Shown piece after piece: positions 1 through 12,075 of a stretch of 64,000 bases of DNA. Positions within the stretch are counted from its first letter, which is position 1. The number at the start of each line of letters is the position of its first letter. Both the position numbers and the translations under genes were made by a program. The notes beneath the pieces were generated by a model. That model saw nothing but the letters and a program-made list of their open reading frames with translations, did no database searches and had not been told where the DNA came from. The stretch comes from Rhexocercosporidium sp. MPI-PUGE-AT-0058 (lineage: Eukaryota > Ascomycota > Leotiomycetes > Helotiales), in NCBI GenBank assembly GCA_020746875.1, contig JAGTJL010000020.1:744001-808000 (forward strand). Reading direction: 5' to 3'.

Positions 1-434
1 AACGATCGATTCAGAAACGCCGTCAGCCCCTCAACATCAACAGCTTAAAGAGCACTCGTTAGAAAGCATTCTTACGTTCCCCTCAAATCCATCACCGAAG
101 TATCTCCATGGAGACTTGAGCGCACTCCTTTGGAGAGCATCAAAATCGAATCTGAGGTGCGAGAGAACACGGCTCCCATTCGGAGCGAGAGTGATGGTGG
201 CTCCTACTTCACGTAGAAGTGTTGATGATTCGAAGATCTGGTTGCTAGCGAGTTATTTATTTATTTGATTATTGATTTATTTGAAGGGGATGATGAGCTT
301 ACGGTAATCCTGTGACCGGCTGTTCGCAGGGTGGCTATGGCCGTGAGACCTGACAGTCCTGCTCCAACTACGAGGATGTTTAGCTTCAATAAAGGCGAAT
401 CGTGTTGAGATTTTCTCTCGGGTGTATTCAGTGT
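1..434 (-). CDS. FAD-dependent monooxygenase (salicylate-hydroxylase-like), N-terminal part, runs off left edge
   Basis: On the minus strand the segment 434-303 reads into LNILVVGAGLSGLTA, the Rossmann GxGxxG dinucleotide-binding motif of group A flavin monooxygenases. A 65 bp intron (302-238, GTAAGC..CAG) joins it in phase to 237-76, giving GHRIT then IFESSTLLREVGA and TLAPNGSRVL, which follow the conserved order of this family (the acid after the second strand, then the P-N-G segment). A further GTAAG donor lies at 75, and the rest of the gene lies left of the window. The reaction would be NAD(P)H- and FAD-dependent hydroxylation of a small, probably aromatic, substrate in the cytosol. The start is unresolved: the only nearby ATG (438-436) is in another frame and an in-frame TGA is at 437-435. 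Either an upstream exon or a small frameshift is needed. The family call is safe; substrate and integrity are not. Confidence 0.75.
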
Positions 435-1382
435 TCATATCCCACTTACCAAAGCATATATCTACCTACATTCGCACCTATGCGTATACCAGGACTCAAA
501 ACTGCAGGATTCGCTCTGCTCCTATGATTGCACCCACGGTCACTATCCCTCAGCATCCCAAGCCGAAAAACACCCGTGAACCCTGGTTTCAGACCCAGAT
601 CATCCGGTGAACTCAGCAACTCCTACGCAAATACGGAACCGTCAAAACCTGCCTAGATCACTTGGTAGAATTGATTTCGACGTGTATCTCGAAGTAATCG
701 CATTATTTTCTTTCAGGACGCGAAACATGCTCATGTTGACGGGCAATACGAAGTGATGGTTGCTTTAGACCGTGATAGATCTAATTTCGGTAAATCTGTG
801 GCTGTTTGAATATGATCTTGGATATTCATACGGAGGTTGAGGTCTTTCTATTATGGACCGAAGCAGAAAGCTCTGGCCACGTTGCGAACCGGCGTTCACA
901 GGGAGTTTGACAGATGGGCCGGCCCTTAAAATGGTAGAGTCAACGACAGTGGCGATTTCTGATGGTCCAGATCTCGCAGGTTGACTCTAGAGGATACTAC
1001 TCTGCCTTTATTTTGAGATTCTTCAGTGATTCATTTTTGAACAGGTGGGATGAATGATGATAATAATACAATGTGAAATGTACCTTGGGTCATTTTAGGT
1101 TTTCCAAGCTGTTCCATCTTGCTTATCAAACAAGCGATGTTTATTTTGTGGGCAAGGTGCAAAAAGAGAAAATGGGCTCGCCTTATACTTGAAGGGATTC
1201 TTTGTAGCAGTACGAATTGTATAAAAGTCGCGCTGCATTCCAGATATTTGACTTCAGATCAACCTTTTCCTCAAACCATACATTCTTCAGACAGCTAGCC
1301 TGTTCTTTTTCAAAACGCACACTTTCACGTCATACCACCAATCATCAAAAGTCTTCTTTCTCAATACCTTACGTTAGCCAAT
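435..1382. other. Intergenic, shared upstream region
   Basis: This stretch lies between the divergent FAD monooxygenase and the small secreted protein gene. One short open frame (422-610) has no protein-like character. I see no gene here apart from the TATA-like promoter listed separately. Confidence 0.5.
1220..1226 (+). promoter_or_regulatory. TATA box upstream of small secreted protein gene
   Basis: TATAAAA lies about 157 bp upstream of the ATG at 1383 and is followed by a CT/CA-rich leader, which is usual for strongly expressed fungal genes. The assignment rests on the motif and its position only. Confidence 0.4.
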
Positions 1383-1686
1383 ATGAAGTTCACTGCATCC
1401 ATCATCTTCGTAGCCACGCTGGTCGGGCTGTCGACGTACGTTGACCTTCCGCCTGCATTTCTTGGCCTCCTTCTAATGAATTCATAGCGCCCAGGGTCCC
1501 GATCGTTTCTCGTGTAGCTGTGTCAAAGGCGGTGCAGCCGTTCCTTTCAATTCGGCAATCTGTAATGGAATGGGCGGGGCTCTCGCAGGTACCGCATGTA
1601 GTGGCTTGACAACGAAGACGGAGTCGGAGGATTGCGATGCTCTTATTGCCCCAGGATCTACTGCTTCGTGTATCAAGACTACTTGA
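1383..1686 (+). CDS. Small secreted cysteine-rich protein, 83 aa (effector-like candidate)
   Basis: Two exons, 1383-1435 and 1488-1686, are separated by a 52 bp intron (GTACGT..CATAG with a TCTAAT branch-like site). Together they encode 83 residues. Residues 1-19 form a clear signal peptide (MKFTASIIFVATLVGLSTA) with a cleavage site before Gln20. The mature part of about 64 residues has six cysteines at 27, 29, 43, 55, 67 and 79, an even number suited to three disulfides, and is rich in Gly, Ala, Ser and Thr. It matches no family I can name. Small, secreted, Cys-rich proteins of this kind in plant-associated fungi are often effectors or surface-active proteins, but that role is inference. It is not a hydrophobin: the paired CC doublets are absent. 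Each exon is too short to stand out as an open frame, and the splice phase fits exactly. Confidence 0.7.
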
Positions 1687-2504
1687 GAGTCGATGGAATT
1701 GGTAGCTCGGGAGTCGGAAGAGGAAATGGGAAAACGGGGATGAAGATCGAGATATCTCTCCTGCGTAGTGTGATTTTTCAGCAATAACACGTTGGATTTT
1801 GCAGGAGACAGATTGACTGGAACTTTTCGTGATTTGGTTTCCTGGCCATGGACTCACGATACCTTCCTACTCGCCTCCTAATCGAAATTCACTTGGACCC
1901 ATCCAAAATGATCCTTGACTGGGCTAAGACACGTCGTCGTCGTGATATTTACCTCCTCTATTCATTTGTCAGATCGAAACTAATCCCGCAAATCATTTCA
2001 GTCTCTTGGTGTAGGCAACAAGACCGGGTTGAGAGTGACATCTCTGTTCCGCCCTTGTTAACCTATAAAGCGACCTGGCCATCGATACGCGAAGATTTTC
2101 CAGTCCGGTTTCACCATGTGAATGAGGAGCTACCTTACGACCTTCCCGAACTGGCATGCATATAATCAATCAGCTTATCTTTTGAGAACAGAAGTCCACT
2201 TACAGCAGAAGATGTATGAGAGCCATAGCATACCAATTGACAGGCAATTTTCTTCTATTCCAGAACAGTCCAGCAGCTCTGAAGGGACTCTCTAGAGACT
2301 AGGTTCAAGTTTCCGAGTTTTAAGGCATGGAAGACTTAGCAGCGTGCCTCTTTTCTTCATTGTCTTAACCCTGACCTGTCTAACCCTAAATCTAAACGTA
2401 CCGTCCCAAATCTACCCAAACTCCGTACGTCTATGCAAATGGTATCAAATGCGCCCCGATAATCGGCCCATGCATGCCAATCCCATTGTCCATGTAGGTA
2501 TGCT
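1687..2504. other. Intergenic between secreted protein and Mpv17-like gene
   Basis: Convergent 3' region. The 105-codon open frame at 1848-2165 has no start context, motif or composition that would support it. I see nothing else in it. Confidence 0.45.
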
Positions 2505-3383
2505 CTATGCCTCAAATGCTTGATTCTCTCGTGTATCCTTTGCAGTAATATCCATCTGCGATTTCTCGGAATGCCCACCAATCATATTAGCAGCAGCAGC
2601 TCTCTCTGCCTTTCTATTCAAGAAGCTCAAATATGTTTGCCAGCCAATCGCAATCACGCCGGCAAAGATGCTCCGATATTGTGGATCGATGAACGTAAAG
2701 CTGAAGGCTGTCACTGCTGGCCACACCTTACAGCTGTTTACGACCGATGTTGGCACCGTCTGCTTTATGCGCTCCCAAACCTGCGGGAGAGTGTCGCCGG
2801 ATAGGAGCGATTGCATGCCAAAGAAGTATGTGTTAAACGACGGTGCAAAGACTATCTGATTGACAGTGACTTTGGTAACAAGGGAGAGGGCTTTGGATGT
2901 GTAGTTGAAGTGGCTGTTCAAAAACATGAACCTGTTTAAGACGTCAGCCATACCCTCCCAGAGGCTCTCCTATTCGACATACCATTTATAATTCGGTATC
3001 GAGGACCCTGCGCTAATAGCCAACGCCCTCAGCGTCCTTTTGTAGTCATATTCTTCTCCACTTATGTTCTGTGCCGATATGTCCCCAAGGAAGAAGATAA
3101 CTAAAGAGCTGACGAACTGCGTAGCTAGAGGCCTCTTTCTCTGACTCCTGCCATACGCCTGGAAGCCTCTCGAGATCGGCCCTAGCCTCTGCCATATAGG
3201 TATCGCGCCGACCGTGTTTGGTACAGGAATCGAGACGCTTTTGGCGGGGTCATCTGGCTTCGCATGAGTAGTGGGGGTTGAAGAAGTGGTATTGTGTCGT
3301 TTAGAAAGCGGCTGTTGTTTTTTTGGGAGGTACGGTCGTCGAAGAAGAGTTCGCCCAGCCGTCCTCATCACAAGTACAGCCAT
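2505..3383 (-). CDS. Mpv17/PMP22-family inner-membrane protein (Sym1-like)
   Basis: Exons 3383-2983 and 2931-2505 flank a 51 bp intron (GTATGT..AACAG) and give 275 aa. The splice creates NYKWFMFLNSHF, part of the family's N-terminal half. The rest follows the Mpv17 pattern: VNQIVFAPSFNTYFFGMQSL, then VWPAVTAFSFTFIDPQYRSI and GWQTYLSFLN near the end. Family members are four-helix mitochondrial inner-membrane (or peroxisomal) proteins; yeast Sym1 is a stress-induced channel-like protein supporting growth on ethanol at high temperature. The second Met (3383) is preferred because it starts an Arg-rich, acid-free leader (MAVLVMRTAGRTLLRR) typical of a mitochondrial presequence. An upstream ATG at 3443 would add 20 residues. 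The roughly 100-residue N-terminal extension before the conserved domain is long for the family. Confidence 0.88.
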
Positions 3384-4487
3384 CGTCTCTGTGTTGCGGT
3401 GGGCGCATGGTGTTTGTTGAAAGAGGTGAGATTTTGAAGGCATTCACAATTTGTCCTCGGCTCCGAGCGGCTGATGCCGGAATGATTAATTGTCACGTGT
3501 ACGGATATCAGATCCCCTTCCTCTAAGCGAATTCCTCTGTGTTTTATTTACTCACGTTTGATTCCGAAGGACTGTTCCTCCACAAGGGAGGGTCCGGGCT
3601 CAATTGGTTGGTAAATACCAGCATTGATATGTTATATCACTGGAGAGATGGGGAGGATAGACACAGCCACTCACGAATCACCCGCGCTTATACATACCTT
3701 CACTTCACGGGAATATCATACTCAGCCTCAGCGCAGCCTCTTCAGTGTGACGGACCTCCGAACCGAGCTGCATTAAATACGAGACTCCGATTCCCGGGGC
3801 GGAGTCCTTCTGTTCTCGTCATGGGCAATGTCTTCACCAATGTTATGGTAGCCGTAAGTTAAAGCCCTGTCTAGCACAATTGAGTCCTTCGCGCTCGTTA
3901 AAAGGCCATGGTCTTATCTGCCAGTCGTTTCGGTATTGCTGAATTGCCATCTACATTATACACAAGCCCCTGCGAATAGTAACAGCGATACTGGTTGCGA
4001 TGTTCAAAGACCCTTTCTAATAAAGGACATACTCGCCAGTCCCAAGATAAGTACTGAAGGCATTCCACACCTATATTTTACAGGCATCCCGTAGTTCGCG
4101 AATCATATGCAACCGCGCGAACAGGAGTAAATGAGCCATGCAGTTACGATGAAAAATTTCAAGAGTACTGCACAAACCGTTCTCGCCAAGACGGAGAACC
4201 CAATATGAAAGTGCAGCTCACGTATGCACCTCTTACCGAAAGCCGGGTTGCATGACGCACCTGACAAATTGCTACTCGAGATGAGATTAGAGGCTCAAGG
4301 ATTATCGATCTAGTGGAACTCTACCAGATTTTGTGGTAACGTAGGAAATAGCCGAAATAGTCTCTGACAGCGCTCTGAATCTTTGCGCTAATTACGAGCC
4401 ACGGACGGAAGGTATAATTTTTAAGATCTAGAAGAATCGTAACTTTGGGACAGTAAATTGATTCTCCATTTTGGTATAGTATCTCAG
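3384..4487. other. Intergenic, upstream of Mpv17-like and downstream of hexosaminidase
   Basis: About 1.1 kb. The open frame at 3539-3862 (107 codons) has no recognisable feature, and the one at 4321-4551 overlaps the end of the hexosaminidase gene in another frame. I see no gene. Confidence 0.45.
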
Positions 4488-7405
<2,918 letters not shown>

Positions 7406-9095
7406 GCCTTCTCAATCTTCATCTTGAATACTTTCCCCTTCATCTCAACGAAGAATAGCGCTTTCTTCTCTCAGATTCATACAATGGCTTTTGCTCTTCG
7501 TAAATACTATGGTCGCCATCATAATCAACTTGTATGAATGCTCTTTCGAAATCACCTTGACCTGTAAGCTCAGTTCTGATATATTTCACATCTACACCTC
7601 CTTATTAGGAGACTAGCAGCGTCTAAGAACGCCTCGTCATAATCCGTTTCTTGATCTTCACAACTGGAGTGACACCATGCCTCTGATTGTGACTGAGAAA
7701 AAGAAACCGTCGACCCTGCGTTTCTCGCGAATCACCCTTCTCCACCCCTGACGTCTTAGCCGATGAATTTCCACTCGAAATCCGCGACGTATCCTGCTGC
7801 AACGACGGCTGCGAAGTTGAAGATCTCGTCTTCGAGCGAGCTCCCTTCGTCAAAGCCATCGTTACATGTTTTGAATTTTGAGCAACGCCTGTGAATATCC
7901 CCGCCCATGGGTTTCGTGATTGACGGGCACGGGATTTCCGGATGTTCGGTGGCTTGGAGACGTTTCTTATTGGGGTGGGAAGAGCGGTGTTTCGGTTACT
8001 GATTATAGGCTCGGTCTGTGGTATGATGAGGTCTTCATCTGCTGCTGGTCGTGGATCTTGGAGAGCGGAGGTTCTGAGACGATCGGGTACGACACCTTCA
8101 GATCTGTTAGCTCAGGAAAGTATGCCAGTGGATGGAAGACGGAGTGAGAGGCATAATTATATTCACTCTTTTCCCGCTGCTGATACAAAATGGCGTTGAA
8201 GTGTTATCAGATTGAACCTGTCCCTCTTCCAACCTGACTCGAAACCCCTCTTCTCCAAAGACGTAGTAGTTCCCATCTTCGTCCACACGCACTTCGTCTA
8301 TTCCGTCCTCTTCATTGCGAGGCAGCCAGACTTCTCTTCCGAACTTGTCGAGTAATGAGATGGATCCTTGAGATTTCTTCGACTTGGTATTCTGCACCTG
8401 GGCAGAGAGTGGTATGATGGGACTCGGTAGAGTGGGCGATCTTGCCGAATCACTGTCGATTTCTCTGATGGCTTTCAGACCCCCAACGTAGACTGGATCA
8501 AGCGCCCTTTGTGATTTTGAGACGGAGAGATCACCAAATGAATCTTCAGCCATGGAAACATCTGGGAAAGGCCCAAGTGGGAAATGCTTTCCATTCTTGT
8601 CCTCCTATCTCGGGGTTTAGTTTACTCTTCATACACTGCTTCAAGATAGATAGGGGATTGGCTCACGTAGTGTTCTGTTGATTCCTCCGTCCTATTAGAA
8701 ACCTTCTTCACTTCTCTTGACCGTGTTTGAGGTGGACGAAGTGTAGCTGTACTCCTCCCATCTACCGAAGTTGGTGCAGAGTTCGCTGAGCCATCCACAA
8801 GCGATATTGTCATGCCAGAATCGCCCAACGATCCGGGACTTTCAGGTACCTGCTCTTGCTCCAGCGAGTGTCGAGGGCCCAGTGACTCGTTACAGCTTTA
8901 AAATTCATCCGGCAAATCCTCGCCAGGAGATAGAGCCTCCTCTAGAAAACTAGCATCATCTTGCGTGTGCCGAGATCCAGAACTATCATCTGAGCTGTTG
9001 TTGAAGAGCTCAATATCCACATCATGTGAGTGGCCAGTCATCGTGATTGTGAGGTATGGTTGATCTATGTGGGGAGCAGATTGGATGAGGTTCAT
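7406..9095 (-). pseudogene. Multi-exon hypothetical gene, apparently damaged
   Basis: I do not recognise the family. Reading the minus strand from ATG 9095, an acidic Ser-rich frame is interrupted by TAA (8900-8898), then stays open in the same frame to a GTGAGC donor near 8657. A 5'-adjacent exon ending near 8210 contains SLLDKFGREVWLPRNEEDG and VRVDEDGNYYVFGEEGFRV, which look like real conserved protein. A basic Ser/Arg-rich exon then runs from about 8090 to 7623. A different frame there gives CEDQETDYDEAFLDAASLLI. A last exon after a CTTACAG acceptor gives GQGDFERAFIQVDYDGDHSI and, only after a 2-base frame change, LFFVEMKGKVFKMKIEKARA before the stop near 7406. One stop and two frame changes in a coherent protein suggest decay, but unrecognised introns or assembly errors are possible. 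Exon borders are approximate. Confidence 0.5.
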
Positions 9096-9198
9096 CCTAT
9101 ACCAAAGATCTGGAAATATAGATCAGATAACGTGGGTCAGCACTAGATGGTTCAAAGTGGAAACTTTTGTTGTAAGTGAGTAAGGCTGCTCGGTGTAC

Positions 9199-9495
9199 CA
9201 CGGCTGGATATCAATTCCTGGCGGAGTAAGTGGCCTCAGTCATGAGCAAGAATGGCTAGGAAGTGAGGTGTGCTACGTCATTCTCTATTCTTGGAATCCA
9301 CTCATGACCTACAGCGACAGCCCATAGAAACATAGAGTTCGTTAATAGATGCCCGACTTGATCTTGTGCAACGAGTGTTTCAACGTTTCGAGGGAACCTT
9401 GTCACGGACAGTATCACCTGATTCGCGATTCCCTCCAACGGGAACAATGCAAGAACCAAATCCAATAGGAAACAAAAACATAAAGATTTCTCCAT
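9199..9495 (-). CDS. Possible small membrane or secreted protein, unknown
   Basis: ATG at 9495 opens a frame starting with a hydrophobic leader (MEKSLCFCFLLDLVLALF) resembling a signal peptide or anchor. A possible 57 bp intron (GTAGGT..TTCCTAG, about 9311-9255) joins a second hydrophobic stretch, NSMFLWAVA then PFLLMTEATY, before a TGA near 9210. The product would be about 75 aa with two hydrophobic segments. No family is recognised. It could equally be a chance frame or a relic of a larger membrane protein. Confidence 0.2.
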
Positions 9496-10233
9496 GTAGG
9501 TACAGGAGATGTAAGGGGTAAGAGCTCTGCATGGCTGAATGGGTTGAGGATAAACAATGCCCTCGCTTACGAGGATCCTAACATTACCAGTGCAGCTTCA
9601 TGAAAACGATACCACGATTTCAACATATGGCCATGGCATACTGTCGGCATTCGACAGGACATTTAGTTGCTTGAAATAATGATCAGATTCGAGGGTGTCG
9701 AACACTGCGTTTCCCTGATCACCGCCGATGCCATGTGACATGCCGTTCACCCCCGCGAAAATTTCTCAAACCCGTGCTTCACCTCTGACACCACGCTGCT
9801 AGAGACTATGTATATATATACTTAAGTAAGCGGTACATATATGTACACCCTCCCGAGAAAAAATTTCCGTTCTTCGCGTAATCTCAAATATCACGTGTCA
9901 ATACCATCAAGGAGTCTAGCGGCCACTCTCAAAAGGTTTGTTGCACGACACAAGCAAAATGCAGTTATACCAGTGAGAATTTAACCGAGAAATCTCAACG
10001 GATATTTCGAAAAGATGAGGGGGAAACCATCTTAATGGCGAACTATTATGGGAACTCGCAAGAAAGGTAAGTTAATGTGTAAACGAGGAGTCTTAAAAAA
10101 AGGCCTATCTCCAACATAACTTCTGTGTCCGCATAAGCTCTCTGCTTTCCGCCTTCTAATCCTATTCACCGTCTCAGGTGAAAGCCAAAACAACCGATCC
10201 TCAAAAACGAGATCAAGGTTGGAAACATGGAGA
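9496..10233. other. Intergenic upstream of small ORF, downstream of SMP-30-like gene
   Basis: Holds a TATATATATA-like tract near 9810-9840. The antisense open frame at 10032-10259 overlaps the end of the propeller gene and is not supported. I see no gene. Confidence 0.45.
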
Positions 10234-11553
10234 TCAATATATACCCAACTCCACAGCATCCAACCTAATCAACATTCCCCCACTCGTCCAATTCCCATAA
10301 TAGTAATTCACCGGCCCCCCATTCGTAGTAACGTACAAACTCCCCCTCTGCAGATCCTCCCTCCTCGTCCCGAATTTAGCAGCTGTCCAGCCGGTGATAT
10401 ATTCATCGCCTTTGGAACCAGCTACAATCTCGAGATCTGCATCATCTTCTCCTGCATCATCTGTCGAGTTTGAAGACGCAGAGGAGGAGGAAGAAGAAGA
10501 AGAAGAAGAAGAAGGCACAGCAGCAACCCCTCCAAAAATCCATCTCCCCCAAACATCCGCCGTCATCCACACATTGCCCACGAAATCAATCGTGAAATCA
10601 TCCGGGAAAATCGTCTCGATATCACTCTGCACCAAAACCTCCACGTCGCCCCTCCTCGCTCCTGTCTGCAGGTCGATCGGGACGCGGTAGAAGCCTGCGC
10701 GGTTCGTGTTGTCGAAATAGAGATACCCGTCGCGGACGAGCAGGCCGTTGATGCCGAGTTGTAAGGTTGAGTTGGGGAGAGGAGCCATACTCGTGTCGTT
10801 TATGGCGATGGTGACGCGGCCGGTGAGGACGTTGACGGACCAGACGAGGCCTAGGAGGGAGTCGGCGATGAGGAGGGTGCCGGATACGGGGTTGAGGATC
10901 GTCATGCCGTTTAGGAAGCCTGAGTGTGGGAGGGAGGCGATTTTGCGCTTTTTGATGCCGGGTGCGTTGCTTGTGGAGGAGTTCCACTCGCCGCTCGAAT
11001 CCCCGTTCAGAGTTCCATTGCTGTGATCGTATCCATGGTCGGGATCTTGATGAGGAGACGGTGTTTTGTAATCTCTCATGTCAATCTCCCACACGCCATA
11101 ACTCCCCGGCGTGCTCACGCCTGTCTTGGCAGTCCAGTTTCCGGCGACGATGTAGAAGATATCGTGGTAGAGCTCTACTATGCCGAGACAACCGAGGGCT
11201 TCGGGAATGCTGGCTATGTGTTGGGGTGGGAAGGAGGAGGTTGTGGAGAGGAGGAGGAGGGTTGGGCTTGAGAGGAGGGTGATGAGTGCGTTGGCATCGG
11301 ATTGTCGAATTACGAGGTTCTCGAGCCAGGTTCCAGGTGGGAAAGTGTTTAGGATGTGGGGTGTGAGTGTTGGGCTGGTGCTTGGTGTGGAAAGGGATGA
11401 TGTGCAACTTGTTGCTGGGGCTGTGGTTGATGTTAGGGTTGTGAGTGTGGTGGAGAGGTCATGGCGAGGGAGGATATCGAGAGGTAGGGTAGATGCGAGG
11501 CCTAGAGAGGTGAGCTCGACGAACGAAAAGAGAGTGAAGATGAAGGACCGCAT
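10234..11553 (-). CDS. Secreted SMP-30/gluconolactonase-like beta-propeller protein
   Basis: An intronless frame. An in-frame ATG exists at 11601, but the codon at 11553 is preferred because it begins a signal peptide (MRSFIFTLFSFVELTSLGLA). The product is about 439 aa. Segments such as HSGFLNGMTILNPVSGTLLI, ADSLLGLVWSVNVLTG, GINGLLVRDGYLYFDNTN and FPDDFTIDFVGNVWMTAD follow the blade pattern of the SMP-30/strictosidine-synthase superfamily, in which the D and N residues usually bind a divalent metal. The family contains lactonases and oxidoreductase-like enzymes; fungal secreted members mostly have no assigned substrate. Several N-x-S/T sites fit secretion. A run of about 11 Ser codons (10476-10512) inside a blade-connecting loop is a low-complexity insertion. 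It lies tandem to the P450, but no functional link is shown. Confidence 0.82.
   Translation of the reverse strand: MRSFIFTLFSFVELTSLGLASTLPLDILPRHDLSTTLTTLTSTTAPATSCTSSLSTPSTSPTLTPHILNTFPPGTWLENLVIRQSDANALITLLSSPTLLLLSTTSSFPPQHIASIPEALGCLGIVELYHDIFYIVAGNWTAKTGVSTPGSYGVWEIDMRDYKTPSPHQDPDHGYDHSNGTLNGDSSGEWNSSTSNAPGIKKRKIASLPHSGFLNGMTILNPVSGTLLIADSLLGLVWSVNVLTGRVTIAINDTSMAPLPNSTLQLGINGLLVRDGYLYFDNTNRAGFYRVPIDLQTGARRGDVEVLVQSDIETIFPDDFTIDFVGNVWMTADVWGRWIFGGVAAVPSSSSSSSSSSSASSNSTDDAGEDDADLEIVAGSKGDEYITGWTAAKFGTRREDLQRGSLYVTTNGGPVNYYYGNWTSGGMLIRLDAVELGIY
10476..10512 (-). repeat. Poly-Ser microsatellite inside SMP-30-like gene
   Basis: A (GAG/GAA)n tract on the plus strand encodes a run of serines on the minus strand. 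It lies in frame within the propeller gene and is probably length-variable. Confidence 0.85.
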
Positions 11554-12075
11554 TTCGTATAAATGATGTATAAATCCAGGTGAAAAACAGGTGGATTCCA
11601 CAGATTCATTCCACAGTATCTACGGGAGTAAGAGGTCCATGGGAGGAAGTCTCTACTTATACTGACAACTACCCATCTTGTCAAAACACAAGACAGTACC
11701 ATGTGCTTCTAATCTACTTTCCTGCAGAGCCCCAGACCAATCGCACTTATGATCACCGCTTTTTCAAATGCTCTTGCTTAAGACTTCTGACTTTTGGAAT
11801 GCAAGGGAAGCGGTCAAAATGTTTAGATTCGCTTACACACCTGCATTAGGGGGTCCGCCAAGGACTTTGGTACATGCAAGCGAGATTCCAGAGGCATGTC
11901 AGCACAGTAGTAGCCTGCTGCGTAAGACCTACCTGGCTTGTCCTCAATCGGGATGTCAAGCAGCCAATCAGTGAATGTCACTAGGTTGGGAACAGGACAT
12001 GAGATTCCTGCTTCTCATCTTCGTTGAAAGCTTTAGATTTGGATGAGCAACTTCATCAACTCTTATTTGAAACCC
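11554..12075. other. Intergenic, upstream of SMP-30-like gene
   Basis: Promoter of the propeller gene and 3' flank of the P450. Open frames at 11580-11849 and 11768-11974 carry no protein-like signal. I see no gene. Confidence 0.45.

Noticed and set aside
11081..11407. Long frames on both strands inside the SMP-30-like gene
   Set aside because: Shadow frames caused by GC-rich codon usage; the propeller protein with signal peptide explains the region.
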